The notes beneath the pieces were generated by a model that worked only from the letters and a program-made list of their open reading frames with translations, did no database searches and was not told the DNA's origin. Source: Paludibacteraceae bacterium (GTDB taxonomy: Bacteria; Bacteroidota; Bacteroidia; Bacteroidales; Paludibacteraceae). From it: a stretch of 64,000 bases of DNA. Below, one piece after another: positions 8,297-15,664 of the stretch. The DNA lies in assembly GCA_017443145.1 (NCBI GenBank), contig JAFSPA010000001.1, positions 44,672 to 108,671 of the forward strand, in the 5' to 3' direction. The translations under genes and the position numbers were made by a program. Numbering within the stretch: the stretch's first letter is position 1; each line of letters starts with the position of its first letter.

Positions 8297-9871
8297 TTAA
8301 CATGCTACTTTTTCTAACCACTTAACCATGCCTAACATCACCGTCATCGATACGAGGCAGATGCCGAAGAACACAGCCCAGCAATACTGAATCGGCCATG
8401 CGTTATACATCACCGGACCAACCCAGATAAACAGGTTGCCGATAGCTGTCGCGCCGAGCCATAGACCTTGGCACAGGCCCACCATGTGACGCGGAGCCAC
8501 TTTGCTTACGAATGACAATCCTAACGGCGAGATAAACAACTCGGCCACTGTCAGGAAGAAATAGGTTACGAGCAGTACCCACGGACCTTCTTTTGCCAAA
8601 CCGGCTGCAGATAACTCATCAGCATTCAAACCGCGGAACACTTCGCCCGAAGGATAGTTGTTCATCATCGACACAACCATTAGGAATAAGTACGCACAAC
8701 CAGCAATCGCCATACCGATAGCTATCTTACGCGGCGTCGAAATAGCCTTGCCCTTGCGAGCCAGTGCGCCGAAGATCCACATCACAATCGGTGTGAGCAC
8801 AATAACGAAGAACGGATTGAGCGCTTGCCAGATCTCAGGTGCTATACTATCCGTGCGAATGAAGTCACGCGCAAAAACGGACAGCGATTGACCGTTCTGG
8901 TGGAACGACAGCCAGAAGAAAATAGCAATACCCAGCACGGCAAACAATGCTGCCATACGTTGCTTAATCTCCGTAGCCATCGCCTCGCGCTCTTGCTTCG
9001 TGTACTCCACAACTGCCTTATCCTCTTTCTTCGCAGGCTGTGGGAACATACGCTTCGTCGCAAGGAAAATAACCAGCGACACCAGCATAGCTACCACCGA
9101 CGCAATAAACGAGTAGTGAATACCCTGATTGAACACCGTGATATAGTCTTGGCAGAATGTCACATGGTCCACAAAATTATAACTTGCCTGAATAGAAGCG
9201 TCCAGCGTCTCTTGGAACTTCTGCGACAGCACACCGTCTGCCAAATGTTGGTGAGCCAGCGAAGCCATATCCGAGTTATATACGAAGTGATGCTTATTCA
9301 GCCACCACTGACGCAGCAACGGCGCTACAAAAGGAGCCGCCAAACCGCCGATATTGATGAACACGTAGAAGATTTGGAAACCCGAGTCGCGCTTGTCTTG
9401 CGCCATCTTCAATGCCTCAGGACCTTTTTTCGCAGCCTCTGCCTCGAACTCATCATACATCTTACCCACGATTGCTTGCAGGTTGCCTTTGAACAAACCG
9501 TTACCGAACGCAATCATCAGCAGCGCCAAGCACGTGAAGATCAATATGCTCCACCACTCAGGACCACCATTCAAGTCCGGAGAAAATACCGGTAATGCCA
9601 AGCACACGTAACCCAGCGACATAATAATCAAACCCCACTGGATAGTCTTGTTGTAGTTCTGCGTCTTGTCGGCAATAATACCGCCAATCAAACTCAGAAC
9701 GTAGATACCAAAGTAAAAGACAGCGTAAATGACTCCTGCTACTCCGTCGTCCAAGCCGAACTTAGATACCAAGAATAACAGCAATACGGCATTCATGATG
9801 TAGTAGCCGAAACGTTCGCCCATATTCGCCAGGGCCGCGGGAATTAATCCTTTTGGATGATTCTTAAACAT
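8297..9871 (-). CDS. POT-family proton-dependent peptide transporter
   Basis: A 524-residue major-facilitator protein of the proton-dependent oligopeptide transporter (POT/PTR2) family. The diagnostic N-terminal motif NMGERFGYYIMNAVLLLFL contains the proton-coupling E-x-x-E-R-F-type residues, and further TM segments contain GNGLFKGNLQAIVG. It imports di- or tripeptides with protons across the inner membrane. A long hydrophilic stretch between mid-protein TM segments (about 190-240) is characteristic of Bacteroidota members. It sits in the housekeeping run between ilvE and the coiled-coil gene. Confidence 0.93.
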   Translation of the reverse strand: MFKNHPKGLIPAALANMGERFGYYIMNAVLLLFLVSKFGLDDGVAGVIYAVFYFGIYVLSLIGGIIADKTQNYNKTIQWGLIIMSLGYVCLALPVFSPDLNGGPEWWSILIFTCLALLMIAFGNGLFKGNLQAIVGKMYDEFEAEAAKKGPEALKMAQDKRDSGFQIFYVFINIGGLAAPFVAPLLRQWWLNKHHFVYNSDMASLAHQHLADGVLSQKFQETLDASIQASYNFVDHVTFCQDYITVFNQGIHYSFIASVVAMLVSLVIFLATKRMFPQPAKKEDKAVVEYTKQEREAMATEIKQRMAALFAVLGIAIFFWLSFHQNGQSLSVFARDFIRTDSIAPEIWQALNPFFVIVLTPIVMWIFGALARKGKAISTPRKIAIGMAIAGCAYLFLMVVSMMNNYPSGEVFRGLNADELSAAGLAKEGPWVLLVTYFFLTVAELFISPLGLSFVSKVAPRHMVGLCQGLWLGATAIGNLFIWVGPVMYNAWPIQYCWAVFFGICLVSMTVMLGMVKWLEKVAC

Positions 9872-9881
9872 AAAATATCTC

Positions 9882-9909
9882 TTTAAACTTTAAACCTTCA
9901 ACATTCAAC
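9882..9909. repeat. 7-bp boundary array, ilvE/POT junction
   Basis: Four units TTTAAAC, TTTAAAC, CTTCAAC, ATTCAAC. It contains the ilvE stop (9898-9900), so the last residues of IlvE are encoded by the array. Confidence 0.6.
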
Positions 9910-10908
9910 AATCTCGCACCAGCCGTGCACATCGGCTGTGCGACCAAACTGTATATCTTGCAGCGCGTTGTATAACTTCGTCACGATCGGACCCGGTTCG
10001 TCGCTAATGGTGTATGTCACGCCTTTGTCCGGGTCAATCACCTTATCAATCGGTGACAGTACACAAGCCGTGCCACAAGCAGCAGCTTCGTCCAGCGTTG
10101 CCAACTCCTCCACCGGTATATGTCTGCGCGTCACTTTCATTCCCATCTCCTTCGCAAGAACCGTTAGAGATTCGTTAGTTATACTCGGAAGGATAGCGGT
10201 AGAGCGAGGAGTTAAATACTCATTTCCCCTAATGCCAATAAAGTTCGCTGCCGAACACTCGTCAATATACTTATGTGTCTTCGCGTCCGTAAACAGACAA
10301 TCGTATCCCATCGCATGAGCCGCTTCTGTTCCTCTAAACGATGCCGCGTAGTTGCCACCAACCTTAAACTGTCCCGTTCCTTGCGGTGCGGCTCTATCAA
10401 TATGACGATTGACGATAAACGTTGTGCAATGGAACTTACCGGGGTAATACGGACCTATAGGCGACGGAATAATAATCAACTCGAAGTCCCGTCCCGGACC
10501 AACGCCCAAGCGCGGAGTCGTACCTATCAGCAGCGGACGGAAATACAGTGTCGCTCCCGTTCCGTACGGTGGCACAAAGCATATGTTCTTGCGCAGTGCC
10601 AATCGTATAGCTTCGCCAAATAACTCTGTTGGCGGTTGAGCCATATAAAGCGCCTCGGCACTCCGCTGCATCCTCTTTGCATTCTCTTGCCAACGGAAGA
10701 TACGTATCTTACCGTCCACTCCGCGGAACGCTTTCAATCCCTCAAACGCTTCTTGGCCGTACTGCAGACACGTCGCACTCACATGCAGATGCAAGTACTT
10801 ATCCTCCGTCGCGTAAGGTTCTCCCCACACGCCGTCATGACACTCCGCACGGACTATATAATCCGGTTCCGTGTAATGAAATCCTAAACTGTCCCACTTA
10901 ACATTCAT
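9898..10908 (-). CDS. ilvE: Branched-chain amino acid aminotransferase
   Basis: PLP enzyme that carries out the last step of Leu, Ile and Val synthesis and the first step of their breakdown. The 336-residue product has the class IV aminotransferase fold of the longer BCAT type: GQEAFEGLKAFR, YFRPLLIGT, the PLP lysine in GQFKVGGNYAAS, and the C-terminal GTACVLSPI. I use the ATG at 10908; a TTG one codon upstream is less likely. It overlaps the end of the WbqC-like gene by 11 bases. Confidence 0.95.
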   Translation of the reverse strand: MNVKWDSLGFHYTEPDYIVRAECHDGVWGEPYATEDKYLHLHVSATCLQYGQEAFEGLKAFRGVDGKIRIFRWQENAKRMQRSAEALYMAQPPTELFGEAIRLALRKNICFVPPYGTGATLYFRPLLIGTTPRLGVGPGRDFELIIIPSPIGPYYPGKFHCTTFIVNRHIDRAAPQGTGQFKVGGNYAASFRGTEAAHAMGYDCLFTDAKTHKYIDECSAANFIGIRGNEYLTPRSTAILPSITNESLTVLAKEMGMKVTRRHIPVEELATLDEAAACGTACVLSPIDKVIDPDKGVTYTISDEPGPIVTKLYNALQDIQFGRTADVHGWCEIVEC

Positions 10909-11410
10909 CAAATAGCGTATCTAATATACTTATCTCCGTTTGCCACGGATGTTTATCTGTCCAAGTCAATCCGCTCCACTCGTTTGTAGCGTATCTTAAG
11001 CGTATCTTAAGCGTATCCGGTCGTTCTTTTTTCAGCAGCGAAACAATCGTTTCTGTCAGTTCTGCGTTTAGGTCCACAAGCCACTTATATTGCTTCTCAT
11101 AGAACGGCCGCAGGTAGTCTGCGAAATAGATAAAATACGGCTTGTGTCTATACGCACTCTCTATCGCAATCCAGTGCTGGTGTTGCCACTTACTCTGATA
11201 ACTAATCGCTATATCGCGTGTCAACTGTTTATGTTCCACCTTTCCCACCGGCACGGTCAGTCGGATTATCTCGCCCTTCGGGTCACGAATCAGACACCGG
11301 TTCCGAAACGTCTGTTTCTCAAAACTCTCCATCACCTCAATCGTCGCAGCCTCACTCATCAAGGCATCAAAATACGATTTCGGTGGGCAATATGCCGTTG
11401 GCAAAATCAT
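10898..11410 (-). CDS. WbqC family protein
   Basis: 170 residues matching the WbqC-like family: a start like ILPTAYCPPKSYF, then FRNRCLIRDPKGEIIRLTVPV and SKWQHQHWIAIESAYRHKPYF. Members occur near glycan genes or in housekeeping positions; the biochemical role is not established and I do not assign one. The ATG is formed by a 7-bp repeat unit shared with the lepB stop. Residues around TLKIRLRYATNE are encoded by an 11-bp tandem repeat (10988-11020). Confidence 0.88.
   Translation of the reverse strand: MILPTAYCPPKSYFDALMSEAATIEVMESFEKQTFRNRCLIRDPKGEIIRLTVPVGKVEHKQLTRDIAISYQSKWQHQHWIAIESAYRHKPYFIYFADYLRPFYEKQYKWLVDLNAELTETIVSLLKKERPDTLKIRLRYATNEWSGLTWTDKHPWQTEISILDTLFDEC
10988..11020. repeat. 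11-bp array inside the wbqC-like gene
   Basis: AGCGTATCTTA, AGCGTATCTTA, AGCGTATCCGG: three adjacent units, 33 bases, so the reading frame is kept. The unit is close to that of the array at 54510-54564. Confidence 0.7.
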
Positions 11411-11438
11411 AAATCATCAATCATAAATCATCAATCGC
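11404..11438. repeat. 7-bp boundary array, lepB/wbqC-like junction
   Basis: Five units: AAATCAT, AAATCAT, CAATCAT, AAATCAT, CAATCGC. It spans from the lepB stop (11431-11433) to the ATG of the WbqC-like gene (11408-11410); both codons are made of repeat sequence. Confidence 0.75.
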
Positions 11439-12810
11439 TGGCTCGCTTGCCCAAGCGAGTCCAACGTATATGTCCTTTAAACCACGGTTTATCTTTCTCC
11501 ACACTCAACCAAATAAAGACAGGTCGTCCTACAACATGATCTTCAGGCACAAAGCCCCAGTACCTACTATCCGCACTGTTGTGACGGTTATCGCCTTGCA
11601 TCCAGTAGTAATCCATCGCGAACTCGTACTCTTCGCCTATAGCCATTGGCTTATGCTCATACGCTTGCGCAATGCGGCGATATATCGGATAGTTCTCCTC
11701 CGTAATCATCAGCTTATCCCCCTTGCGCGGAATATAAATCGGTCCGTAGTTATCACGTGTCCAACTCGTCGCACCCAGCGGATACACATCGCCACCGGCT
11801 GCTTCCGGCTCCACATCTATCGATACCACATGCGGATTCTTAGCCAGGTTCTCATGCATCGCTTCCGTCATGGGGAAATGATATACTCCCGGCTCTATCA
11901 CATGCTGATCGTCATGACTCACGCCCAGTTTATCCAAATACGTCCGCGTCAGCAAATGTCCATCCGTCCGTACGATATAATTCAACTGCACACCTTTTCG
12001 TGTCGGTTCTTCTTTCCAATCTTCGTTCGTCTTCGTATAAACGACATTGTTGATTACCCGCAAACTGTCACCCGGCTCACCCACGCAACGTTTCACATAA
12101 TTCTCGCGTCTATCCACAGGCCGCACAACAATATCGCCGAACACATCTTTTCGCGCCTCAACGACCTGCTTACCGTAGTAGTGGCACAGCGTATAGTAAT
12201 CGGGATTCTGCATTTTCAGGCACACCGTATCACCTGCCGGAAAATTAAACACCACAATATCGCCCTTCTTCGGCGTATCCCAACCGCGCAGACGTTTGTA
12301 CGGCCACTGTGGTTTGTCCCAATAACTCTTTCCTCCACCGAACGCGGCAGGCCAACTGTGTTGCATCAGCGGCATCGACAACGGCGTGTTCGGTACGCGA
12401 GCACCGTAACTCATCTTGCTCACGAACAAGAAATCCCCCACGCGCAGACTCTTCTCCAGACTCGAACTCGGAATCTGGTAGTTCTGGAACATATAGAGGT
12501 TAATGAAATACACCGCCACGAGTGCAAACGCTATCGCATCTATCCACGAGCACAAGGTGTAGAGTCCTGGCTTGGCTTGCGGATTAGCAGGTTCATCCTT
12601 ACCGGCAGGCTTATACTTTTTCCACCAGCTCCAGTTGATAAACTTCGTCGTAAACGCATCCACAATCACCGGCAGCAGTAACAGCCACCACAGCGACTTT
12701 GGGTCATCCCAGGCCAGCCAGATAATGAATGCGATATAGAGTGCACTCCAGCACCCTGCTGCTATCCACCCTTTGGTGGTTACTTTCTGTAATCGTTCTC
12801 TAATAGTCAT
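11431..12810 (-). CDS. lepB: Signal peptidase I
   Basis: Membrane serine protease that removes signal peptides from secreted proteins. The 459-residue product is long for LepB, as is usual in Bacteroidota. N-terminal TM segments (about 17-33, 40-55, 90-110) precede the catalytic Ser motif IPSSSLEKSLRVGDFLFVSK. The Lys motif is RRENYVKRCVGEPGD, and the box MQGDNRHNSADSRYWGFVP closes the catalytic domain. A large insertion of more than 100 residues separates the Lys region from the last box. It lies downstream of dapB, from which it is separated by a 7-bp repeat array. Confidence 0.95.
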   Translation of the reverse strand: MTIRERLQKVTTKGWIAAGCWSALYIAFIIWLAWDDPKSLWWLLLLPVIVDAFTTKFINWSWWKKYKPAGKDEPANPQAKPGLYTLCSWIDAIAFALVAVYFINLYMFQNYQIPSSSLEKSLRVGDFLFVSKMSYGARVPNTPLSMPLMQHSWPAAFGGGKSYWDKPQWPYKRLRGWDTPKKGDIVVFNFPAGDTVCLKMQNPDYYTLCHYYGKQVVEARKDVFGDIVVRPVDRRENYVKRCVGEPGDSLRVINNVVYTKTNEDWKEEPTRKGVQLNYIVRTDGHLLTRTYLDKLGVSHDDQHVIEPGVYHFPMTEAMHENLAKNPHVVSIDVEPEAAGGDVYPLGATSWTRDNYGPIYIPRKGDKLMITEENYPIYRRIAQAYEHKPMAIGEEYEFAMDYYWMQGDNRHNSADSRYWGFVPEDHVVGRPVFIWLSVEKDKPWFKGHIRWTRLGKRASD

Positions 12811-12815
12811 TTTTC

Positions 12816-12850
12816 GTTTAGCGTTTAGGGTTTAGCGTTTAGGGATTCGG
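12816..12850. repeat. 7-bp boundary array, dapB/lepB junction
   Basis: GTTTAGC, GTTTAGG, GTTTAGC, GTTTAGG, GATTCGG. The dapB stop (12825-12827) and its last residues (LNAKP) are encoded by the array. The same unit type is found on both sides of nadD. Confidence 0.8.
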
Positions 12851-13463
12851 CGGCAAGGACAGCACCTAAGGCAAAGCCCTCGCGTCCTTTCGCCATATGG
12901 GAAATAACAATGGTATCTTCGGGGCTATCCCAAATGACGGAGTGGTTACCCGGTATCTCTCCCTCGCGCACCGACTCAATCTCAGAATCCTTTAGCCCAT
13001 AACCTTTAGCCCTTAGCCCATCCGCCAGAGTCCTGGCGGTTCCGGAAGGTTTATCGAGTTTGTGGATATGGTGTTCCTCGTAGATATGCGGACTATATTG
13101 CGGATAATCGCGCAACTTCTCTGCCAGCCACTTGTTCAGGTCGAAGAAAATATTCACCCCGACTGAAAAATTACTTTTCCAAACCAAGCCGGGTGTATTG
13201 GGTTCGTCCATCAACGCTTCGGCTTTCCAACCTGTTGTACCGCAGACCACAGGCACACCTTGCGCCCAGGCTTTCCTTACATTCGCTTCAGCTGTCTGAG
13301 GCGTCGTGAACTCAATCGCCACGTCCGCACTGCGAAAAGCTTCACTCTCGAACTTTGCTTCGTCACCCACATCAATAGTGCACACGATCTCATGCCCACG
13401 CAACAGCGCTATCTGCTCAATCATATGCCCCATCTTGCCATATCCAATTAATGCAATCTTCAT
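12825..13463 (-). CDS. dapB: 4-hydroxy-tetrahydrodipicolinate reductase, shortened C-terminus
   Basis: Lysine/diaminopimelate pathway reductase. The 212-residue product has the NAD(P) loop MKIALIGYGKMGHMIE, VVCGTTGW, NFSVGVN, the substrate motif EEHHIHKLDKPSGTA and the late motif GFALGAVLAAE. In homologues about 15-20 residues follow GAVLAAE (helix plus G-x-F-x-M-x-D-x-L). Here the frame runs into a GTTTAGC/GTTTAGG array and stops after ESLNAKP. A second 7-bp array lies inside the gene at 12986-13020. I use the ATG at 13463, because the GTG at 13472 is only about 10 bases from the -7 element. It is the first gene of the 13-gene minus-strand run. Confidence 0.92.
   Translation of the reverse strand: MKIALIGYGKMGHMIEQIALLRGHEIVCTIDVGDEAKFESEAFRSADVAIEFTTPQTAEANVRKAWAQGVPVVCGTTGWKAEALMDEPNTPGLVWKSNFSVGVNIFFDLNKWLAEKLRDYPQYSPHIYEEHHIHKLDKPSGTARTLADGLRAKGYGLKDSEIESVREGEIPGNHSVIWDSPEDTIVISHMAKGREGFALGAVLAAESLNAKP
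12986..13020. repeat. 7-bp array inside dapB
   Basis: Plus-strand units AATCCTT, TAGCCCA, TAACCTT, TAGCCCT, TAGCCCA, exactly 5 x 7 bases. They encode the Gly/Lys-rich stretch GLRAKGYGLKDS, following the substrate motif. Confidence 0.65.
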
Positions 13464-13481
13464 ATTCCGCACATTTAGCGC

Positions 13482-13514
13482 GCAAAATTACTACAAATAT
13501 CTGACATAGACAAA
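13482..13514 (-). promoter_or_regulatory. Promoter of the dapB-truA run
   Basis: Minus strand TTTG (13511-13514), 20 bases, TAATTTTGC (13482-13490); the dapB ATG follows 18 bases downstream. Confidence 0.7.
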
Positions 13515-13581
13515 TAAATTGGAAAAAAAATATAATTTATTTTATTTTTTTAACAAATTGTTTGGATATACCCCAAACTAC

Positions 13582-13629
13582 GCGAACGTATGTTCGGGGG
13601 AATTGCCGCAGGCAAGGCAGATGTCCGAA
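13582..13629 (+). promoter_or_regulatory. Structured element with LexA-box-like palindrome upstream of umuDC
   Basis: Starts with GCGAACGTATGTTCGGGGG, containing CGAAC-GTAT-GTTCG (13583-13596), which fits the CGAAC-N4-GTTCG operator known for Firmicutes/Actinobacteria-type LexA. It also contains the hairpin TTGCC-GCA-GGCAA and ends GTCCGAA. A related element with the same ends lies at 27190-27282. It sits about 55 bases upstream of the umuD -33 box. Operator function is inferred; a dispersed repeat is the alternative. Confidence 0.4.
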
Positions 13630-13683
13630 ATTACTATATTCCATACAAAATAAAGCAATTTTTGACGACATTTTTCATGTTTT

Positions 13684-13716
13684 TTTGCTCATTTCATAAA
13701 AAAGTACTACCTTTGC
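13684..13716 (+). promoter_or_regulatory. Promoter of umuDC
   Basis: TTTG (13684-13687), 20 bases, TACCTTTGC (13708-13716), 20 bases before the umuD ATG. Confidence 0.75.
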
Positions 13717-13735
13717 AGCGCAAAAATGGACATAT

Positions 13736-14170
13736 ATGGCTAAAATTACTGATTTAACCCAAGCTGAAGAGAGCGCACTCGCGTTGGAGTTCGCAGAGTC
13801 AATACATGCCGGTTTCCCTTCTCCTGCTGCTGACCATACAGGCGAGCGTATCGATATGACGCACGAGATGACCCCCAACCCGGACACTACCTTCTACGCT
13901 CGCGTCGAAGGCGATTCGATGCGTGATGCCGGCATCTTAGATGGCGATGTGGTGGTTGTGGACCGCAGTCTGGAGCCAAAAAACGGCGACTTCATCATCG
14001 CCTATATTGACGACGAATACACCCTCAAAGAGTTCAAATTAGACCCTGCCAATGATTGCGCATGGCTTATTCCGCATAACCCCGATTTTCAGCCCATCCG
14101 CGTTGACAAATCTGCTAATTTTCAAGTCTGGGGCGTCGTTACATACGCCATCCATCGCGTTCACCACTAA
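13736..14170 (+). CDS. umuD: DNA polymerase V accessory protein UmuD (LexA-type autoprotease)
   Basis: 144 residues. The S24 peptidase domain has catalytic Ser61 in [10 protein letters not shown] and Lys98 in EYTLKEFK. The self-cleavage site is Ala25-Gly26 in IHAGFPSPA, matching the E. coli CGFPSP site in position. Activated UmuD' would form Pol V with UmuC for error-prone translesion synthesis. Four 7-bp units join its stop to umuC. The upstream LexA-box-like palindrome is consistent with damage control, although I see no lexA or recA in the window. Confidence 0.93.
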   Translation: MAKITDLTQAEESALALEFAESIHAGFPSPAADHTGERIDMTHEMTPNPDTTFYARVEGDSMRDAGILDGDVVVVDRSLEPKNGDFIIAYIDDEYTLKEFKLDPANDCAWLIPHNPDFQPIRVDKSANFQVWGVVTYAIHRVHH

Positions 14171-14193
14171 CCTATAACCTCTCGCCATTACCC
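14166..14193. repeat. 7-bp boundary array, umuD/umuC junction
   Basis: ACTAACC, TATAACC, TCTCGCC, ATTACCC; degenerate, with a conserved CC at the end of each unit. It begins at the umuD stop and ends directly before the umuC ATG. Confidence 0.4.
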
Positions 14194-15456
14194 ATGTTCG
14201 CCCTGTGTGATTGTAATAACTTCTTCGTGTCTTGCGAGCGCGTTTTTCGCCCCGATTTAGAGGGAAAACCGGTCGTCGTACTGTCGGGTAACGACGGCTG
14301 TGTGGTCTCGCGCTCCAACGAAGCCAAAGCACTGGGCATTCCAATGGGAGCTCCCCTCTATCAGATTCGCTCCATCGTGGACCAAGCGGGCGTGGTATGC
14401 TTCTCTTCCAATTTCTCGTTGTACGGCGATTTATCCGACCGTGTGATGTCCATTCTGCGGCAGCACACTATGCGGTTTGAGCAGTACTCCATTGACGAAG
14501 GTTTTATCACGATTGACCACATCCCCGCTGCGGAGCAGAAAACTTACTGCGAGCGTATCGTACGCGCAATTAAACAAGGTGTCGGAGTCCCTGTGTCTAT
14601 GGGCATCGCGCCAACCAAGACCTTGGCCAAAGTGGCGAGTAAATATGCAAAGAAATTCAAAGGCTATCATGGCGTGTGCGTCATCCGAACCGACGAGCAG
14701 CGCGTCAAAGCCCTGCACGACTTCGAAATCGGTGACGTCTGGGGCATCGGCCGCAAGGCTAAAGCTAAGCTTCTATCGGCAGGTATAACTACCGCCTTGC
14801 AGTTTGCCGAGCGACCTGCCGCTTTTGCGCAAAACCTGCTGCATAAACCTGGACTCCTGACGTGGCAAGAATTGCATGGACAAGACGTGATTGATATCAC
14901 GCAACTGCCTATGAAACAGTCAATTACGACTTCGCGTACATTTGCCCATGCCCTCACTGAACAGAGTGTTCTGGAGGAACAAATAGCGAACTTCTGCGCG
15001 CATTGTGCTCGGCAGTTACGAACCCAACATTCGGCATGCCAGCAGCTGCTCGTTTATGCCCACACATCTTCCTTTCGTTCGGATATAACTCAGCATTATC
15101 TCAACGAGATTGTTACACTCCCGGTCGCCACGGCCAATACGCCCGAATTAGTCAATTATGCCCTTGCGGCACTACGTCGCGCATATCGACCCGGGGCTCT
15201 CTACAAAAAGGCCGGTGTCGTGCTGCTGAAAATTATCCCAGATTCGGCCGTCGTTCCGGATCTTTTCGACACCAAAGACCGAGAAAAAGACAGCCGTCTG
15301 CAGCGGGTTCTGGACCATATAGACGACCGTCATGGCAAGCGCGCCATCCTCCTCGGCGCACAACTGCCTTCCGATGCCGAGGTCTATAAAACGGAACATA
15401 AAAGTCCGCTCTATACCACCGACCTGCGAGACATCATCACCGTCAAGGCGCAATAA
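14194..15456 (+). CDS. umuC: DNA polymerase V catalytic subunit UmuC (Y-family)
   Basis: 420 residues with the Y-family polymerase domain: metal Asp6 in [11 protein letters not shown], then [22 protein letters not shown] and the catalytic YSIDEGFI box. The HhH region has [12 protein letters not shown], followed by the little-finger domain and a UmuC-type C-terminal tail ending with [13 protein letters not shown]. Full length. It carries out translesion synthesis with UmuD' and is co-transcribed with umuD, 23 bases apart. I see no clear terminator before the next promoter. Confidence 0.96.
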   Translation: MFALCDCNNFFVSCERVFRPDLEGKPVVVLSGNDGCVVSRSNEAKALGIPMGAPLYQIRSIVDQAGVVCFSSNFSLYGDLSDRVMSILRQHTMRFEQYSIDEGFITIDHIPAAEQKTYCERIVRAIKQGVGVPVSMGIAPTKTLAKVASKYAKKFKGYHGVCVIRTDEQRVKALHDFEIGDVWGIGRKAKAKLLSAGITTALQFAERPAAFAQNLLHKPGLLTWQELHGQDVIDITQLPMKQSITTSRTFAHALTEQSVLEEQIANFCAHCARQLRTQHSACQQLLVYAHTSSFRSDITQHYLNEIVTLPVATANTPELVNYALAALRRAYRPGALYKKAGVVLLKIIPDSAVVPDLFDTKDREKDSRLQRVLDHIDDRHGKRAILLGAQLPSDAEVYKTEHKSPLYTTDLRDIITVKAQ

Positions 15457-15548
15457 TCCTATTGACACTAAGATTTCCCTCGCTCGACGATTTTTATGAG
15501 CATTTTATGCCCATTTTTGTCAAAATTGCATAAAAAATTGCAAATTTA

Positions 15549-15581
15549 TTTGTGTATTCCATTTTTTTGTAGTACTTTTGC
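15549..15581 (+). promoter_or_regulatory. Promoter of the giant secreted protein
   Basis: TTTG (15549-15552), 20 bases, TACTTTTGC (15573-15581). The leader to the ATG is about 80 bases. Confidence 0.75.
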
Positions 15582-15664
15582 CGCTTAAATTGTGTGCGTA
15601 TGCCCGCAACGCTCGCATGCCACACGCTTGTAATAATGAATATTAACTATTAAATTTTGTGATA

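Noticed and set aside
11470..12681. Plus-strand open frame of 403 codons
   Set aside because: It lies entirely opposite lepB, has an Arg/His/Ile-rich composition typical of an antisense frame, and matches no family.
12816..12844. Telomere-like TTTAGGG repeats
   Set aside because: The units alternate with TTTAGCG and similar arrays with other units occur at many boundaries, so this is one of the boundary arrays rather than a telomere or resolution site.
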